From positions 1 through 21,056 of the forward strand of contig JAIRWW010000160.1 in assembly GCA_031268685.1 (NCBI GenBank): DNA of 21,056 bases, in the 5' to 3' direction. Positions 1-8,143 of the stretch are shown here, piece by piece (the first letter of the stretch is position 1; every line of letters starts with the position of its first letter). The notes under the pieces were generated by a model that worked only from the letters and a program-made list of their open reading frames with translations, had not been told where the DNA came from and did no database searches. This DNA comes from Azoarcus sp. GTDB taxonomy: Bacteria; Pseudomonadota; Gammaproteobacteria; Burkholderiales; Rhodocyclaceae. A program made the translations under genes and the position numbers.

Positions 1-369
1 GCAATCACCGTCGACCTCAAGCGCGGCGCAAGCGCCGAGAAAGGTCTGTACCAGTTCTCGACGGGCGATGGCTCGCTGGATACAACTACAGCAGCATCCA
101 AAGCGCTTCTCGGAACGCCCCATTCCGCAGTGGTCTATGACTATAAGGGACAAAGCAACGTCGCGGTCATCGGATTCGAGGACACACCGAGGTTCCACCT
201 CAGTGATTATGATGATTTCATTTTCACCGTATCCAATGTCCAACAGTTTGAAAATCCTCTGTCTCCTCCTCTGCCTTCTGTTCCAGAACCGGAAACCTAC
301 GCCATGCTGCTGGCCGGCCTCGGCATTATCGGCGCCGTGGCGAGACGCCGCCGGATGTCCGGAATGTAA
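1..369 (+). CDS. PEP-CTERM sorted protein, DUF4114-like, 3' end only
   Basis: The reading frame is open from base 1, so the start and signal peptide lie outside the window; 122 residues are present. The last part is a textbook PEP-CTERM sorting signal: VPEPETYAM, a hydrophobic segment (LLAGLGIIGAVA) and an RRRR cluster close to the stop. In exosortase-containing bacteria such signals direct processing and release or attachment of exported proteins, often linked to extracellular polysaccharide. Just before it, a segment with GFEDTPR followed by DYDDFIFTV resembles the acidic DUF4114 motif (GFED...DxDYNDxxF), which may bind calcium. The exosortase is not in view. The PEP-CTERM call is firm; the DUF4114 call is by motif likeness. 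A hairpin terminator follows 35 bases after the stop. Confidence 0.85.
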   Translation, partial: AITVDLKRGASAEKGLYQFSTGDGSLDTTTAASKALLGTPHSAVVYDYKGQSNVAVIGFEDTPRFHLSDYDDFIFTVSNVQQFENPLSPPLPSVPEPETYAMLLAGLGIIGAVARRRRMSGM

Positions 370-403
370 GAATGTAAAAGCGCCATCACTGGCGTTGCTT
401 GCG

Positions 404-429
404 AAAAGGGGGCGAAAGCCCCCTTTTTT
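404..429 (+). terminator. Rho-independent terminator after the PEP-CTERM gene
   Basis: A GGGGGC stem (408-413), GAAA tetraloop and GCCCCC arm (418-423) are followed by six T. The left arm is preceded by AAAA, so on the other strand the hairpin is followed by four T; it may also stop transcription coming from the convergent DUF2863 gene, whose stop codon is at 457. Confidence 0.9.
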
Positions 430-456
430 ATTCTTCCCGGCGTTCAGTGCAAGTGT

Positions 457-1626
457 TCAGTGCAAGTGTTGCGGGATTTGCCCGGCTTCGGTTTCGGGCA
501 TTTCCGCGTGCACGATTTCGCCTTCGGGCGAGGGATAGAGCGGCGCGCCGCAATCGTCGCAATATTCGAGCGGAAAGCGGTGTTCGAGCACCTTGATTAT
601 GCCAACGCCGCATTCCCGCAGCACGCCCTCGATTTCCGACGGTACGTCGACGGCTTCGTCTTCCGCGCCCAGCAGCGGCCAGACGACGCCATGAACGACA
701 TCGTCGTCGTCGGAAAGCGTGAAGCCTATCCGGTATTCCTCGATCTGCTCATCCCAGAACGGCGCGACGATCGCGCGCAGCTTGACCACAGGCACATCCA
801 ACGAGGTAATGAGAAAGGCGACCGAGGCGCGCACCGAATAAGAGCGGCTGGTTTTGTCGGCTGCGCGGCAGGCGGCAAAATAGGATTCTGGCAACACGAA
901 TTCGAGCGCGCACCCGGGCAGGAGCGGCGCAAGGCATCCACCGCCCTGGACGCGCCATTGCGCCAGCGCATCGGTACGGCTGCCATCGGCTTCCTGCCAC
1001 CGGAAAACCGCGCCGCCGCGCGGCACGGTGACGGCAGCCAGCAGATAGCGGGTATCGGAAAGGAACTGCGCCGTCTCCAGCATGCCGTCGGTGTCGACAT
1101 GCAAATCTTTGTCTTCAAGCGCGGCGCGGCCCAGACGCCCGGCAAAACTGGCCGTAGCGCAATATCCTTGCGGCAGTTGGTCGGGGCTGTAGAGAAAATC
1201 GGCCAGCGCAACGCGGGTATTCTGGGCGAGCACATGCGCGCGCAGGTGTACGCGCAGGTTGGCAAGCGCGGCGGCAGGCAAAACGCGGGCGGGAATGCGG
1301 AAGCGCGACCACGCCAGAACCGGCGCAGCAATGAAAATGATATCGTAGCTGCCGTCGAGTCCGGCGGGAGACTCGGTGCGCGACTCGATGAGATCGGCGA
1401 GTTCGTCATAACCTGGGCTACTGCGGTTGAATGCCTGATCGAGCGCGGTATCGAACGTGTCTTCGTCATCATGGGCAAGCGCCTTGTCGATTGCCGCAGC
1501 GAGACGGTCTTCCCAGTAACGATCCTCGATCCGGCAGCAGGATTCAGCCAGACCGCCCGCCAGCCACAGGAGTTCTTCGGCATGACGGCCAATGCCGCCG
1601 CGACGCTTGTTGCGCGCTCGTTTCAT
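457..1626 (-). CDS. DUF2863 family protein
   Basis: 389 residues if started at MKRARNK (ATG ending at 1626). The N-terminal basic stretch followed by LAGGLAESCCRIEDRYWED looks like DUF2863, an uncharacterised family that I know mainly from betaproteobacteria. No catalytic motif is obvious. The C-terminus carries CDDCGAPLYPSPEGE with cysteines at about 356 and 359, a single CxxC knuckle rather than a complete zinc finger. The frame stays open upstream to 2025 across the end of xseA, but the upstream translation is Arg/Cys-rich and shadows xseA, so the extension was rejected. An in-frame ATG at 1638 is the alternative start; a weak GGGA lies before the chosen one. It lies 109 bases downstream of xseA on the same strand and may be cotranscribed. 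Function unknown. Confidence 0.8.
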   Translation of the reverse strand: MKRARNKRRGGIGRHAEELLWLAGGLAESCCRIEDRYWEDRLAAAIDKALAHDDEDTFDTALDQAFNRSSPGYDELADLIESRTESPAGLDGSYDIIFIAAPVLAWSRFRIPARVLPAAALANLRVHLRAHVLAQNTRVALADFLYSPDQLPQGYCATASFAGRLGRAALEDKDLHVDTDGMLETAQFLSDTRYLLAAVTVPRGGAVFRWQEADGSRTDALAQWRVQGGGCLAPLLPGCALEFVLPESYFAACRAADKTSRSYSVRASVAFLITSLDVPVVKLRAIVAPFWDEQIEEYRIGFTLSDDDDVVHGVVWPLLGAEDEAVDVPSEIEGVLRECGVGIIKVLEHRFPLEYCDDCGAPLYPSPEGEIVHAEMPETEAGQIPQHLH

Positions 1627-1735
1627 GTTGGGTCCCATCCAGGAAATGTAGCATTTTAGCGCAGTATGGCGCTTTGTCCTTTTCCCGCCCGCAGTGTCAC
1701 GGCAACGGAGCTGCGCAAGCTTCTCAAACGCTCGG

Positions 1736-3157
1736 TCATGCATCGCCGCGGCTCGGGCGCACCGACTTCGCCATGGCGTCGATGCGGCCATCCGCGAGCT
1801 GGATTTCGACCGCATCGCCAACGCGAACACCCGCAACCGAACACAGGATATTACCTGAGGCATCGCGCGCGATGCTGTAGCCACGAGCAAGCACCGCTTG
1901 CGGGCCCAGGTGCCGAAGGCTGACGGCAAGCGCATCGAGCCGCTGCCGCCGCACCGAGCACAGGCCGCGAGCAGCCCGTTCCAGGCGTTCTCCGAGGCTG
2001 TCGAGCCGCATGCGCGGAGCGGCAAACGCAGGACGCTGCGCGCGCAGGCGCAATTCGAGCCGCGACAAGTGATGAGCGGATTCTCCCAAATGGATGCTCA
2101 CTGCCTGCCGAAGCCGCTGCTCATGGCGAACCAGGTCTTCGCGCGCGCGCCGCAAACGTTCACGGGGATGGACGAGACGCAGCGCGCAGCGATCGATGCG
2201 TTGCGCCATGGCCGCCAGCTGGCGGCCCATGGCATGCCACATGCGCCGGGCGGCGGCGGACAGGACGTCGCCCGCGCCGAAATAGCCTGCACTGACCAGT
2301 TCCGCGGCGGCGGTAGGCGTGGGCGCGCGCAGATCGGCAGCAAAGTCGGCAATGGTGAAATCGGTTTCGTGACCAATGCCGCTCACGACCGGTACCGGGC
2401 AGGCGACGATTGCCCGCGCCAGAGCTTCGTCGTTGAATGCATTGAGGTCTTCGAGGCTGCCGCCGCCACGCACGAGCACGATGAGGTCGATGCCGTCGAT
2501 TCCCGCGCGCCTGCCGGCAGTTTCCAGCGCCTCGCACAACTGGCGCGGTGCATCGCCCCCCTGGACGGCGGCGGGGTAAAGCACAGCGGACACGCCAGGC
2601 GCGCGCCGCCGCAAGGTGGCCAGCACATCGCGCAAGGCTGCCGCCGCAGGCGAGGTGACTATGCCCAAAGCGCGCGGGAAAACCGGCAGGGAACGGCGGC
2701 GGGCGGGATCGAACAGCCCTTCCGCCGCGAGTTTGTCCTTGAGCCGAAGGAAAGCCTCGTGCAGACCGCCAGCGCCAGCCAGACGCAAGGTTTCGATATT
2801 GAGTTGGTAATCGCCGCGCAGCTCGTAGAGCGTAACCAGTGCCCGAGCTTCGACCCGCATACCGTTTTCGGGACGAAAAGGCAGCAGTTGAGCACTATTG
2901 CGCCACATGGTGCAACGCACCTGCGCTTGCGCATCCTTGAGTGTGAAGTAAACGTGCCCGGACGCGGCGCGGGTGAGATTGGAAATTTCGCCGCCGATCC
3001 ACAACAGGGGAATCGCGGCCTCAAGCACCTCGCGCGCAAGGCGATTGAGCGCCCCAACACCGATGACCCGTGGCGTAGATGCAAAAATTTCCGTCTGAAA
3101 TTCGTTGTATATGCCTGCCATTTGCTGGAGAATCCACAGGCCGGCCGTATTGTCCAT
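1736..3157 (-). CDS. xseA: Exodeoxyribonuclease VII large subunit
   Basis: Catalytic subunit of the XseA-XseB nuclease, which degrades single-stranded DNA to oligonucleotides during repair. In the 473-residue protein an N-terminal OB-fold is seen at about 30-125 (GGEISNLTRAASGHVYFTLK). The nuclease domain follows, with ALGIVTSP (163-170), VRGGGSLEDLNAFNDE (229-244) and SGIGHETDFTIADFAADLRAPTPTAAAE (259-286). The C-terminal third is Arg/Leu/Gln-rich, as expected for the helical region that binds XseB. Length is normal for the family. The start is uncertain: ATG at 3157 or at 3121 (MAGIYNEF); neither has a clear ribosome binding site. xseB is not adjacent. The gene is divergent from exbB. Confidence 0.96.
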   Translation of the reverse strand: MDNTAGLWILQQMAGIYNEFQTEIFASTPRVIGVGALNRLAREVLEAAIPLLWIGGEISNLTRAASGHVYFTLKDAQAQVRCTMWRNSAQLLPFRPENGMRVEARALVTLYELRGDYQLNIETLRLAGAGGLHEAFLRLKDKLAAEGLFDPARRRSLPVFPRALGIVTSPAAAALRDVLATLRRRAPGVSAVLYPAAVQGGDAPRQLCEALETAGRRAGIDGIDLIVLVRGGGSLEDLNAFNDEALARAIVACPVPVVSGIGHETDFTIADFAADLRAPTPTAAAELVSAGYFGAGDVLSAAARRMWHAMGRQLAAMAQRIDRCALRLVHPRERLRRAREDLVRHEQRLRQAVSIHLGESAHHLSRLELRLRAQRPAFAAPRMRLDSLGERLERAARGLCSVRRQRLDALAVSLRHLGPQAVLARGYSIARDASGNILCSVAGVRVGDAVEIQLADGRIDAMAKSVRPSRGDA

Positions 3158-3431
3158 GGCCGGATTTCAAAGACTGCCGCTAACATCTTGATCGCACTGG
3201 GTTTTGCGATACTTTCCGTTAAATCAGCAAGTTAGATTGTTGCATAATTTTGCGGCGAAGAGAGGGAAGCGGCGCGGCTGATACAGGTATGACACCTATC
3301 ACGCGGCGCTCCACAAACTTATCCACAGGTTTTGTGGATGGGATTGTGGGGTGGAGTGCATATATCGCTCTTGCTCGCGCCGCTCAGCAGGTCTAAATTT
3401 CGGCATTTCCACTTTCTTCAGGGGAGAAGGC
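3158..3431. other. xseA/exbB divergent intergenic region
   Basis: This 274-base gap separates two divergent transcription units and must hold promoters for both. The AT-rich part (3200-3250) contains CATAAT at 3243-3248, a reasonable plus-strand -10, but no matching -35 was found. The clearest element is the DnaA-box-like inverted repeat listed separately. Confidence 0.4.
3319..3339. promoter_or_regulatory. Consensus DnaA box with inverted partner
   Basis: TTATCCACA at 3319-3327 is a perfect match to the consensus DnaA box. TGTGGAT at 3333-3339 is its inverted partner (7 of 9 positions of the box on the other strand), five bases away, so the site is a small dyad. It lies about 93 bases before the exbB start. 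There is no dnaA, dnaN or AT-rich unwinding tract nearby, so this is a candidate DnaA regulatory or titration site rather than an origin. Confidence 0.45.
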
Positions 3432-4037
3432 GTGTTCCAAATGTTCTTGGCTGGCGGCTGGCCGATGTGGCCGCTGTTGTTAGCTTCGGTAATTGCCGTA
3501 GCGTTGATCATCGAGCGGTCGATCAGTTTGCGCCGCTCTCGTGTGGTGCCTCCCGGTCTGCTGGACCGGATTATTGCCGATCTCGGCCGCCATGGCGCGC
3601 CGCCCGAAATGGTTTCGCGCGTCGCTGCCCATTCGCCGCTGGGGCGGGTGCTCGCGGCGGGGTTGCGCAACATCAAAAGCTCGCGCGAGATCATGAAAGA
3701 GTCCATCGAAGAAGCAGGCCGCGCCGTCGCGCACGACCTTGAACGCTTCCTCACCACACTAGGTACCATTGCCGCCATCAGCCCCCTGATGGGCCTGCTC
3801 GGCACCGTCATCGGCATGATCGAGATGTTTGCGGTGCACGGCGCCACGGGAACGCAGGAACAGGTGTCCGTCGGCATTGCGATGGCGCTGCACGCAACCG
3901 CCTTCGGCATCATCATCGCGGTTCCGGCAACCATTTTCTGGCGATCCTTCCGCCGCCTGGTCGACGACTATGTTATGGAAATGGAACAACAGGCGACCAC
4001 GCTCGTCGAAGTGGCGCACGGCGAACGCAGGCGCTGA
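3432..4037 (+). CDS. exbB: MotA/TolQ/ExbB proton channel family protein
   Basis: Inner-membrane proton-channel subunit that, with ExbD, converts proton-motive force into work on a periplasmic partner such as TonB. 201 residues from a GTG start preceded by GGGGAGAAGG (GGAG five bases away); the longer frame from 3351 gives an Arg/Cys-rich N-terminus and was rejected. TM1 lies near WPMWPLLLASVIAVALII. The TolQ/ExbB core follows, with FLTTLGTIAAISPLMGLLGTV (TM2) and MALHATAFGIIIAVPATIF (TM3). Five bases separate it from exbD. No tonB gene is adjacent. Placement ahead of lpxK and kdsB suggests expression together with lipopolysaccharide synthesis. TolQ is less likely because no tolA/tolB/pal follow. 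Confidence 0.9.
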   Translation: MFQMFLAGGWPMWPLLLASVIAVALIIERSISLRRSRVVPPGLLDRIIADLGRHGAPPEMVSRVAAHSPLGRVLAAGLRNIKSSREIMKESIEEAGRAVAHDLERFLTTLGTIAAISPLMGLLGTVIGMIEMFAVHGATGTQEQVSVGIAMALHATAFGIIIAVPATIFWRSFRRLVDDYVMEMEQQATTLVEVAHGERRR

Positions 4038-4042
4038 AAACC

Positions 4043-4471
4043 ATGGACTTCCGTCATTCCAGCGCCCAGAAAGACGAGCCTGAAATCAACCTCGTCCCGT
4101 TAATCGACGTGATGCTGGTCATCATCATCTTCCTGATGATGACCATGACCTTCAACAAAACCGCCGGGCTGGAGATTGCACTGCCCACCGCCGACGCGGG
4201 CAGCACAGCCGCCGTCAGCGAGGAGATCACCGTGGCGGTGACGTCTTCGGGAGACATTCTCGTCAACGGCCGCTCCGTCTCCGACAAGAGCATCGATGCC
4301 ATTGCTTCCGCGCTTGCCAGCGCCCGGCCGGCAAAAGGCGCGGAGCCGGTAGTGGTCATCAATGCCGACGCCCAGGCTGCGCACCAGAACGTCATCAACG
4401 TAATGCAGGCAGCGCAGCACGCGGGACTCTCGCACGTCACTTTCGCCACTCAGCGGGAATCCCGCCGCTGA
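4043..4471 (+). CDS. exbD: Biopolymer transport protein ExbD/TolR family
   Basis: Partner of the ExbB channel: a single-pass inner-membrane protein with a periplasmic domain. The 142 residues show the typical short polar N-terminus, then EINLVPLIDVMLVIIIFLMM. Asp22 in the membrane segment is the expected proton-carrying acid (the equivalent of E. coli ExbD Asp25). The remaining ~100 residues form the periplasmic ExbD/TolR domain (VVVINADAQAAHQNVINVM). It starts five bases after exbB and ends ten bases before lpxK, so it is mid-operon. Confidence 0.93.
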   Translation: MDFRHSSAQKDEPEINLVPLIDVMLVIIIFLMMTMTFNKTAGLEIALPTADAGSTAAVSEEITVAVTSSGDILVNGRSVSDKSIDAIASALASARPAKGAEPVVVINADAQAAHQNVINVMQAAQHAGLSHVTFATQRESRR

Positions 4472-4481
4472 GAAACGGGCG

Positions 4482-5519
4482 ATGAAAAGCGCGCCGCCCC
4501 CGCGCGCCGCGCCGACCTTCTGGCGGCGGCGCGGCGCGCTTGCGGCGCTGCTGTTGCCTGCAAGCGCGCTTTTTCGCGGCGCCGCCGCACTTCGCCGCTG
4601 GCTCTATCGCCGCGATATCCTGCACAGCGAGCGGCTTCCGGCACCGGTGATCGTCATCGGCAACATCTCCGTGGGCGGCAGCGGCAAAACGCCTGCAACC
4701 GCCTGGTTTGCCGAAGAATTGCGCAAGGCGGGACGGCACCCCGGCATCGTCTCGCGCGGCCACGGCGGCGATGCGGCGGCAAGCGGGCTGTCATGCCTTG
4801 TCGACATCCATGCCGACCCCGCTTTTTGCGGCGACGAACCCGTGCTGCTCGCCCGCCTGACCGGCTGTCCGGTCGCCATTGGCAGAGACCGCCCGGCGGC
4901 GGCGCGGACCTTGCTGGCCGCCCACCCTGAATGCGATGTCATCATCAGCGACGACGGCATGCAGCATTACCGGCTGGCGCGCACGGTCGAAATTGCCGTG
5001 CTGGATGAAGCGACACTCGGCAACCGCTGGCCTCTGCCGTCCGGCCCCCTGCGCGAACCGCTTGCACGCCTCGCCAGCGTCGACCTCGTTCTCGCCCATG
5101 GCGAAATATCCCCACATCTGCGCGCGGCGCTCCGCGCCGTCCCCGTAGCGCCGATGCGCCTGGACGGCGACCGCTTCCGCTCAATATCGGATCCCGGCCA
5201 ATGGCGCGACGCCGCCGCATTCGCCGGACAGCGCGTCCACGCGCTCGCGGGCATCGGCCAGCCGCAACGCTTTTTCGACCGGCTCACGGCCATGGGGCTT
5301 GAAGTCGTTCCCCACCCCTTTCCCGACCACTACCGCTATCGCGCCGCCGACCTCGCCTTCGCCCCAGGCGAACCCAAGCTGATGACGAGCAAGGATGCGG
5401 TAAAATGCGCCGCTTTCGCACCGCCCGACGCTTGGGAACTGCCGGTGCGAGCCATCATCGCCGCCGAGACCATCGGCCCTATCCTGGAGAAACTGGACAA
5501 TGGACGCCAGACTGCTTGA
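4482..5519 (+). CDS. lpxK: Tetraacyldisaccharide 4'-kinase
   Basis: LpxK phosphorylates the 4' position of the tetraacyldisaccharide-1-phosphate lipid A precursor at the inner-membrane face, giving lipid IVA. In the 345-residue protein the N-terminal hydrophobic patch ([13 protein letters not shown]) is the expected membrane-associated helix. The P-loop [12 protein letters not shown] lies at 60-71, and the family signature [11 protein letters not shown] at 157-167 is followed by IAVLD. Length is usual. It starts ten bases after exbD, and its last 20 bases overlap the Trm112-like gene, so the operon is tightly packed. Confidence 0.96.
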   Translation: MKSAPPPRAAPTFWRRRGALAALLLPASALFRGAAALRRWLYRRDILHSERLPAPVIVIGNISVGGSGKTPATAWFAEELRKAGRHPGIVSRGHGGDAAASGLSCLVDIHADPAFCGDEPVLLARLTGCPVAIGRDRPAAARTLLAAHPECDVIISDDGMQHYRLARTVEIAVLDEATLGNRWPLPSGPLREPLARLASVDLVLAHGEISPHLRAALRAVPVAPMRLDGDRFRSISDPGQWRDAAAFAGQRVHALAGIGQPQRFFDRLTAMGLEVVPHPFPDHYRYRAADLAFAPGEPKLMTSKDAVKCAAFAPPDAWELPVRAIIAAETIGPILEKLDNGRQTA

Positions 5520-5688
5520 AACCCTGGTCTGCCCGCTGTGCAAAAGTCCGCTCAACTACCTGAAAGATAGCCAGGAACTGGTCTGCAAGGCAGACCGGCT
5601 GGCATATCCCGTCCGCGACGGCATACCGGTAATGTTCAGCGACGAAGCGCGCGCGCTCACACATGAAGAAGTCGACGCATTGCGCTGA
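5500..5688 (+). CDS. Trm112/YcaR family small protein
   Basis: 62 residues beginning [18 protein letters not shown], the standard Trm112-like zinc-ribbon form. Two cysteines form CPLC and a third sits in [12 protein letters not shown]; the usual fourth cysteine position is occupied differently, as often in bacterial Yca[11 protein letters not shown] is the family's conserved end. GGAG lies ten bases before the ATG, inside the end of lpxK. YcaR genes commonly sit between lpxK and kdsB. In eukaryotes Trm112 activates methyltransferases; the role of the bacterial form is not settled. Confidence 0.93.
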   Translation: MDARLLETLVCPLCKSPLNYLKDSQELVCKADRLAYPVRDGIPVMFSDEARALTHEEVDALR

Positions 5689-5698
5689 GCAGCCGCCC

Positions 5699-6472
5699 AT
5701 GACCGCATTCCGCGTTGTAATCCCGGCGCGCCACACCTCTACCCGCCTTCCCGGCAAACCGCTTGCCGACATCGGAGGCCGCCCGATGGTCATCCGGGTG
5801 CTGGAACGCGCCCTGGCATCGGGCGCGGACGAAGTCTGGGTAGCGACCGACCATCCGGATGTCTTTGACGCCGTGACGGCGGCTGGCGGCCGCGCATTGA
5901 TGACGCGCGCCGACCACCAGACCGGGACTGACCGCCTTGCCGAAGCCGCCGCCATCCAGGGCTGGCGCGACGACGACATCATCGTCAACGTACAAGGCGA
6001 CGAACCCCTGATCGACCCCGGCTCAATCGCCGCCGCCGCCCAAGCGCTCGCCGCCGACCCCGGCGCGGCCATCGCCACCGCCGCCCATCCCATCTCCGAT
6101 CCCGGCGAAGCATTCAACCCCAATGTCGTCAAAGTCGTCTGCGATGGGCGCGGGCGGGCGCTTTACTTTTCCCGCGCCCCCATTCCATGGGCGCGCGATG
6201 CCTGGGCGGACGGCTCGCGCAATCTACCGCCAGGACTTCCGATCCTGCGCCACGTCGGTCTCTACGCCTACCGCGCCAGCTTCCTGCACCGCTATGCCGC
6301 ACTCACGCCCACAGCGCCCGAACAATGGGAGGCGCTCGAACAACTGCGCGCGCTATGGCATGGCTTCCCGATTCGTGTGTTCTTTCTCGACGCAGCCCCG
6401 CGCGCCGGCGTCGATACCGAAGAAGATCTCGCGCGCGTCAGGGCGATTTTCGCGCACGGCCAATTGCTATAG
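5699..6472 (+). CDS. kdsB: 3-deoxy-manno-octulosonate cytidylyltransferase
   Basis: KdsB activates Kdo with CTP to CMP-Kdo for addition to lipid A in the cytoplasm. 257 residues from [20 protein letters not shown]; an upstream in-frame ATG at 5663 would overlap the Trm112-like gene and was rejected. Recognisable motifs are the nucleotide-binding [46 protein letters not shown] and [18 protein letters not shown] and [14 protein letters not shown] complete the fold. It starts ten bases after the Trm112-like gene and is the last gene of the operon; it faces the minus-strand phosphatase gene across 58 bases containing only a weak GCCCG/CGGGC hairpin without a T-run. Confidence 0.97.
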   Translation: MTAFRVVIPARHTSTRLPGKPLADIGGRPMVIRVLERALASGADEVWVATDHPDVFDAVTAAGGRALMTRADHQTGTDRLAEAAAIQGWRDDDIIVNVQGDEPLIDPGSIAAAAQALAADPGAAIATAAHPISDPGEAFNPNVVKVVCDGRGRALYFSRAPIPWARDAWADGSRNLPPGLPILRHVGLYAYRASFLHRYAALTPTAPEQWEALEQLRALWHGFPIRVFFLDAAPRAGVDTEEDLARVRAIFAHGQLL

Positions 6473-6530
6473 CCGACCGTTGGGCAATGCCGGATTCAAT
6501 AAGCCCGCCGCTTTCCGGGCAGAGCATTCC

Positions 6531-7187
6531 TCACGCATTAGCTTTCAGCCACGCAGCCAGTTCTTCCGGCGTTTCCACGCAGGCCTGCGGTGTTTCGGCG
6601 CGCAGGGCGGCAAGCGGATGCGCGCCGAATCCGACGCCCACGCCCGCCGTACCAGCGTTTTTCGCCATCTGCAAATCATGCGTGGTGTCGCCGATCATCA
6701 AAGTCTTCTCGGGCGTAGCGCCCAATTCAGCCATCAATTCTTCGAGCATCGCCGGATGCGGCTTGGAAAAACATTCGTCGGCGCACCGCGTGGCATGGAA
6801 AAGCGGGCCAAGACCGGATTGATTTAGAACGCGGTCGAGACCGATGCGGCTTTTTCCCGTAGCGACCGCCAGCAGGCGGTCCTCGCGGCGAAGCCAGGCG
6901 AGAAGATCGGCAATGCCGGGAAAGAGCGCCAGTTCTTTACTCGCGGCAAAGTAGTGATGGCTGTAGCGCTCCGCGATTTTCTGGTAATCGCGCGCAGGCA
7001 GGTCGGGCGCGGCATATTGCAGGGCTTCGATGAGACCAAGGCCGATGACGTGCCGGGCGCGGGTGTCGTCAGGCTCGGGCAATCCCAGATCGCGGCAGGC
7101 AGACTGGATCGCGCGCACTATGGCTGCGGTCGAATCCATCAGCGTACCGTCCCAGTCGAAAACGATGAGGTCGAATCTTGCGCTCAT
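6531..7187 (-). CDS. HAD-family phosphatase (phosphoglycolate phosphatase-like)
   Basis: 218 residues with all four HAD motifs: FDWDGTLMDS (nucleophile Asp11, acid Asp13), AVATGKS (Thr110), SKPHP (Lys142) and GDTTHD (Asp167, Asp171). The helical cap between motifs I and II marks subclass IA, the group containing phosphoglycolate phosphatase and beta-phosphoglucomutase; the exact substrate cannot be read from sequence. The start codon overlaps the rluC stop as ATGA, so translation is probably coupled. In proteobacteria this kind of HAD gene often follows rluC and may be named gph-like. Confidence 0.9.
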   Translation of the reverse strand: MSARFDLIVFDWDGTLMDSTAAIVRAIQSACRDLGLPEPDDTRARHVIGLGLIEALQYAAPDLPARDYQKIAERYSHHYFAASKELALFPGIADLLAWLRREDRLLAVATGKSRIGLDRVLNQSGLGPLFHATRCADECFSKPHPAMLEELMAELGATPEKTLMIGDTTHDLQMAKNAGTAGVGVGFGAHPLAALRAETPQACVETPEELAAWLKANA

Positions 7188-8143
7188 GTGGCATATTCCT
7201 GTGCATTGAGGCGGGCGATGAAACCCTGAAGCTCCGGCGGCGGCGGCACATCGAGCGCAAGCCGTCCGCCAGTGAGCGGATGCGCGAAAACCAGCCGCGC
7301 GGCATGTAGAAACATCCGCCGCAGCCCTTCACCTTCGAGTGTCTTGTTGAGCGCAAAATCGCCGTATTTGTCGTCGCCCGCGAGCGGAAAACCGAGGTGC
7401 GCCAGATGCACCCGTATCTGATGGGTGCGCCCGGTCTTCAACTCGACTTCGAGCAGGCTGAATCTTTGCCAGCGCCTGAGCAGGCGCACGACACTATGCG
7501 CGGGCTTGCCCTCTGCGGACACTCTGACGCGGCGCTCGCCGCCAGCGGTCAAGTATTTTAAAAGCGGCGCGCGCACATGTTGCACCGGGTTCGGCCATTG
7601 CCCCGCGACCAAGGCGAGATAACGCTTTTCCATGCGGCCCTCGCGCATCATGCCGTGCAATGCGGTCAGCGCCGAGCGCTTTTTCGCAACAATCAGCAGG
7701 CCGGAGGTTTCACGGTCAAGCCGATGCGCGAGTTCGAGCATCCTGTCCCCAGGGCGCTGGGCGCGCAATTGCTCGATCACGCCAAAACTCACGCCGCTGC
7801 CGCCATGCACAGCCAGCCCTGCGGGCTTGTCCACCACCATCAGCGCCTCATCCTCAAACACCGTAGGCAATGGCCTGCCCGGCGGCGCGCATGGCGCGGC
7901 AGGAGCCGCCTCAGCCATCCGCAAAGGCGGAATCCGCAACTCGTCGCCGACAGCCAGGCGGTAAGTCTGACGTACCCGGCAACCGTTGATCCGCACCTCA
8001 CCGCTACGCAAAATGCGGTAAATGTGGCTTTTCGGCACACCTTTTACGATGCGCATCAAATAATTGTCGATACGTTGCCCGGCAGCGGATTCGCCGATCC
8101 GCTCGCGCCGCGCTGCATTTACTTTGCTTTGCGTCATCATCAT
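7184..8143 (-). CDS. rluC: 23S rRNA pseudouridine synthase RluC
   Basis: RluC makes pseudouridines in the large-subunit rRNA (955, 2504 and 2580 in E. coli numbering). In about 319 residues an S4-like RNA-binding domain spans 20-72 (GQRIDNYLMRIVKGVPKSHIYR). The RluA-family catalytic domain follows with AVHGGSGVSFGVIEQLRA, the catalytic HRLDRETSG (Asp143) and GRTHQIRVHLAHLG. Similarity to E. coli RluC as I remember it runs along the whole length. Three consecutive ATG codons (8135-8143) make the exact start ambiguous, and no Shine-Dalgarno is seen upstream. The frame continues upstream opposite rne for two kilobases as a shadow, not a fusion. It is divergent from rne, as in E. coli. Confidence 0.95.
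   Translation of the reverse strand: MMMTQSKVNAARRERIGESAAGQRIDNYLMRIVKGVPKSHIYRILRSGEVRINGCRVRQTYRLAVGDELRIPPLRMAEAAPAAPCAPPGRPLPTVFEDEALMVVDKPAGLAVHGGSGVSFGVIEQLRAQRPGDRMLELAHRLDRETSGLLIVAKKRSALTALHGMMREGRMEKRYLALVAGQWPNPVQHVRAPLLKYLTAGGERRVRVSAEGKPAHSVVRLLRRWQRFSLLEVELKTGRTHQIRVHLAHLGFPLAGDDKYGDFALNKTLEGEGLRRMFLHAARLVFAHPLTGGRLALDVPPPPELQGFIARLNAQEYAT

Noticed and set aside
460..1659. 399-codon plus-strand frame opposite the DUF2863 gene
   Set aside because: Arg/Ala/Gly/His-rich shadow typical of GC-rich DNA; the minus-strand protein has family features and this one does not.
1898..3235. 445-codon plus-strand frame opposite xseA
   Set aside because: Runs across the whole xseA gene without any recognisable domain; XseA motifs are unambiguous on the other strand.
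3158..3431. Chromosomal replication origin
   Set aside because: One good DnaA box and one degenerate partner only; no box cluster, no unwinding element and no dnaA, dnaN or parAB nearby.
6503..6520. Terminator between kdsB and the HAD phosphatase gene
   Set aside because: Five-base GCCCG/CGGGC stem with an 8-base loop and no T-run on either strand.
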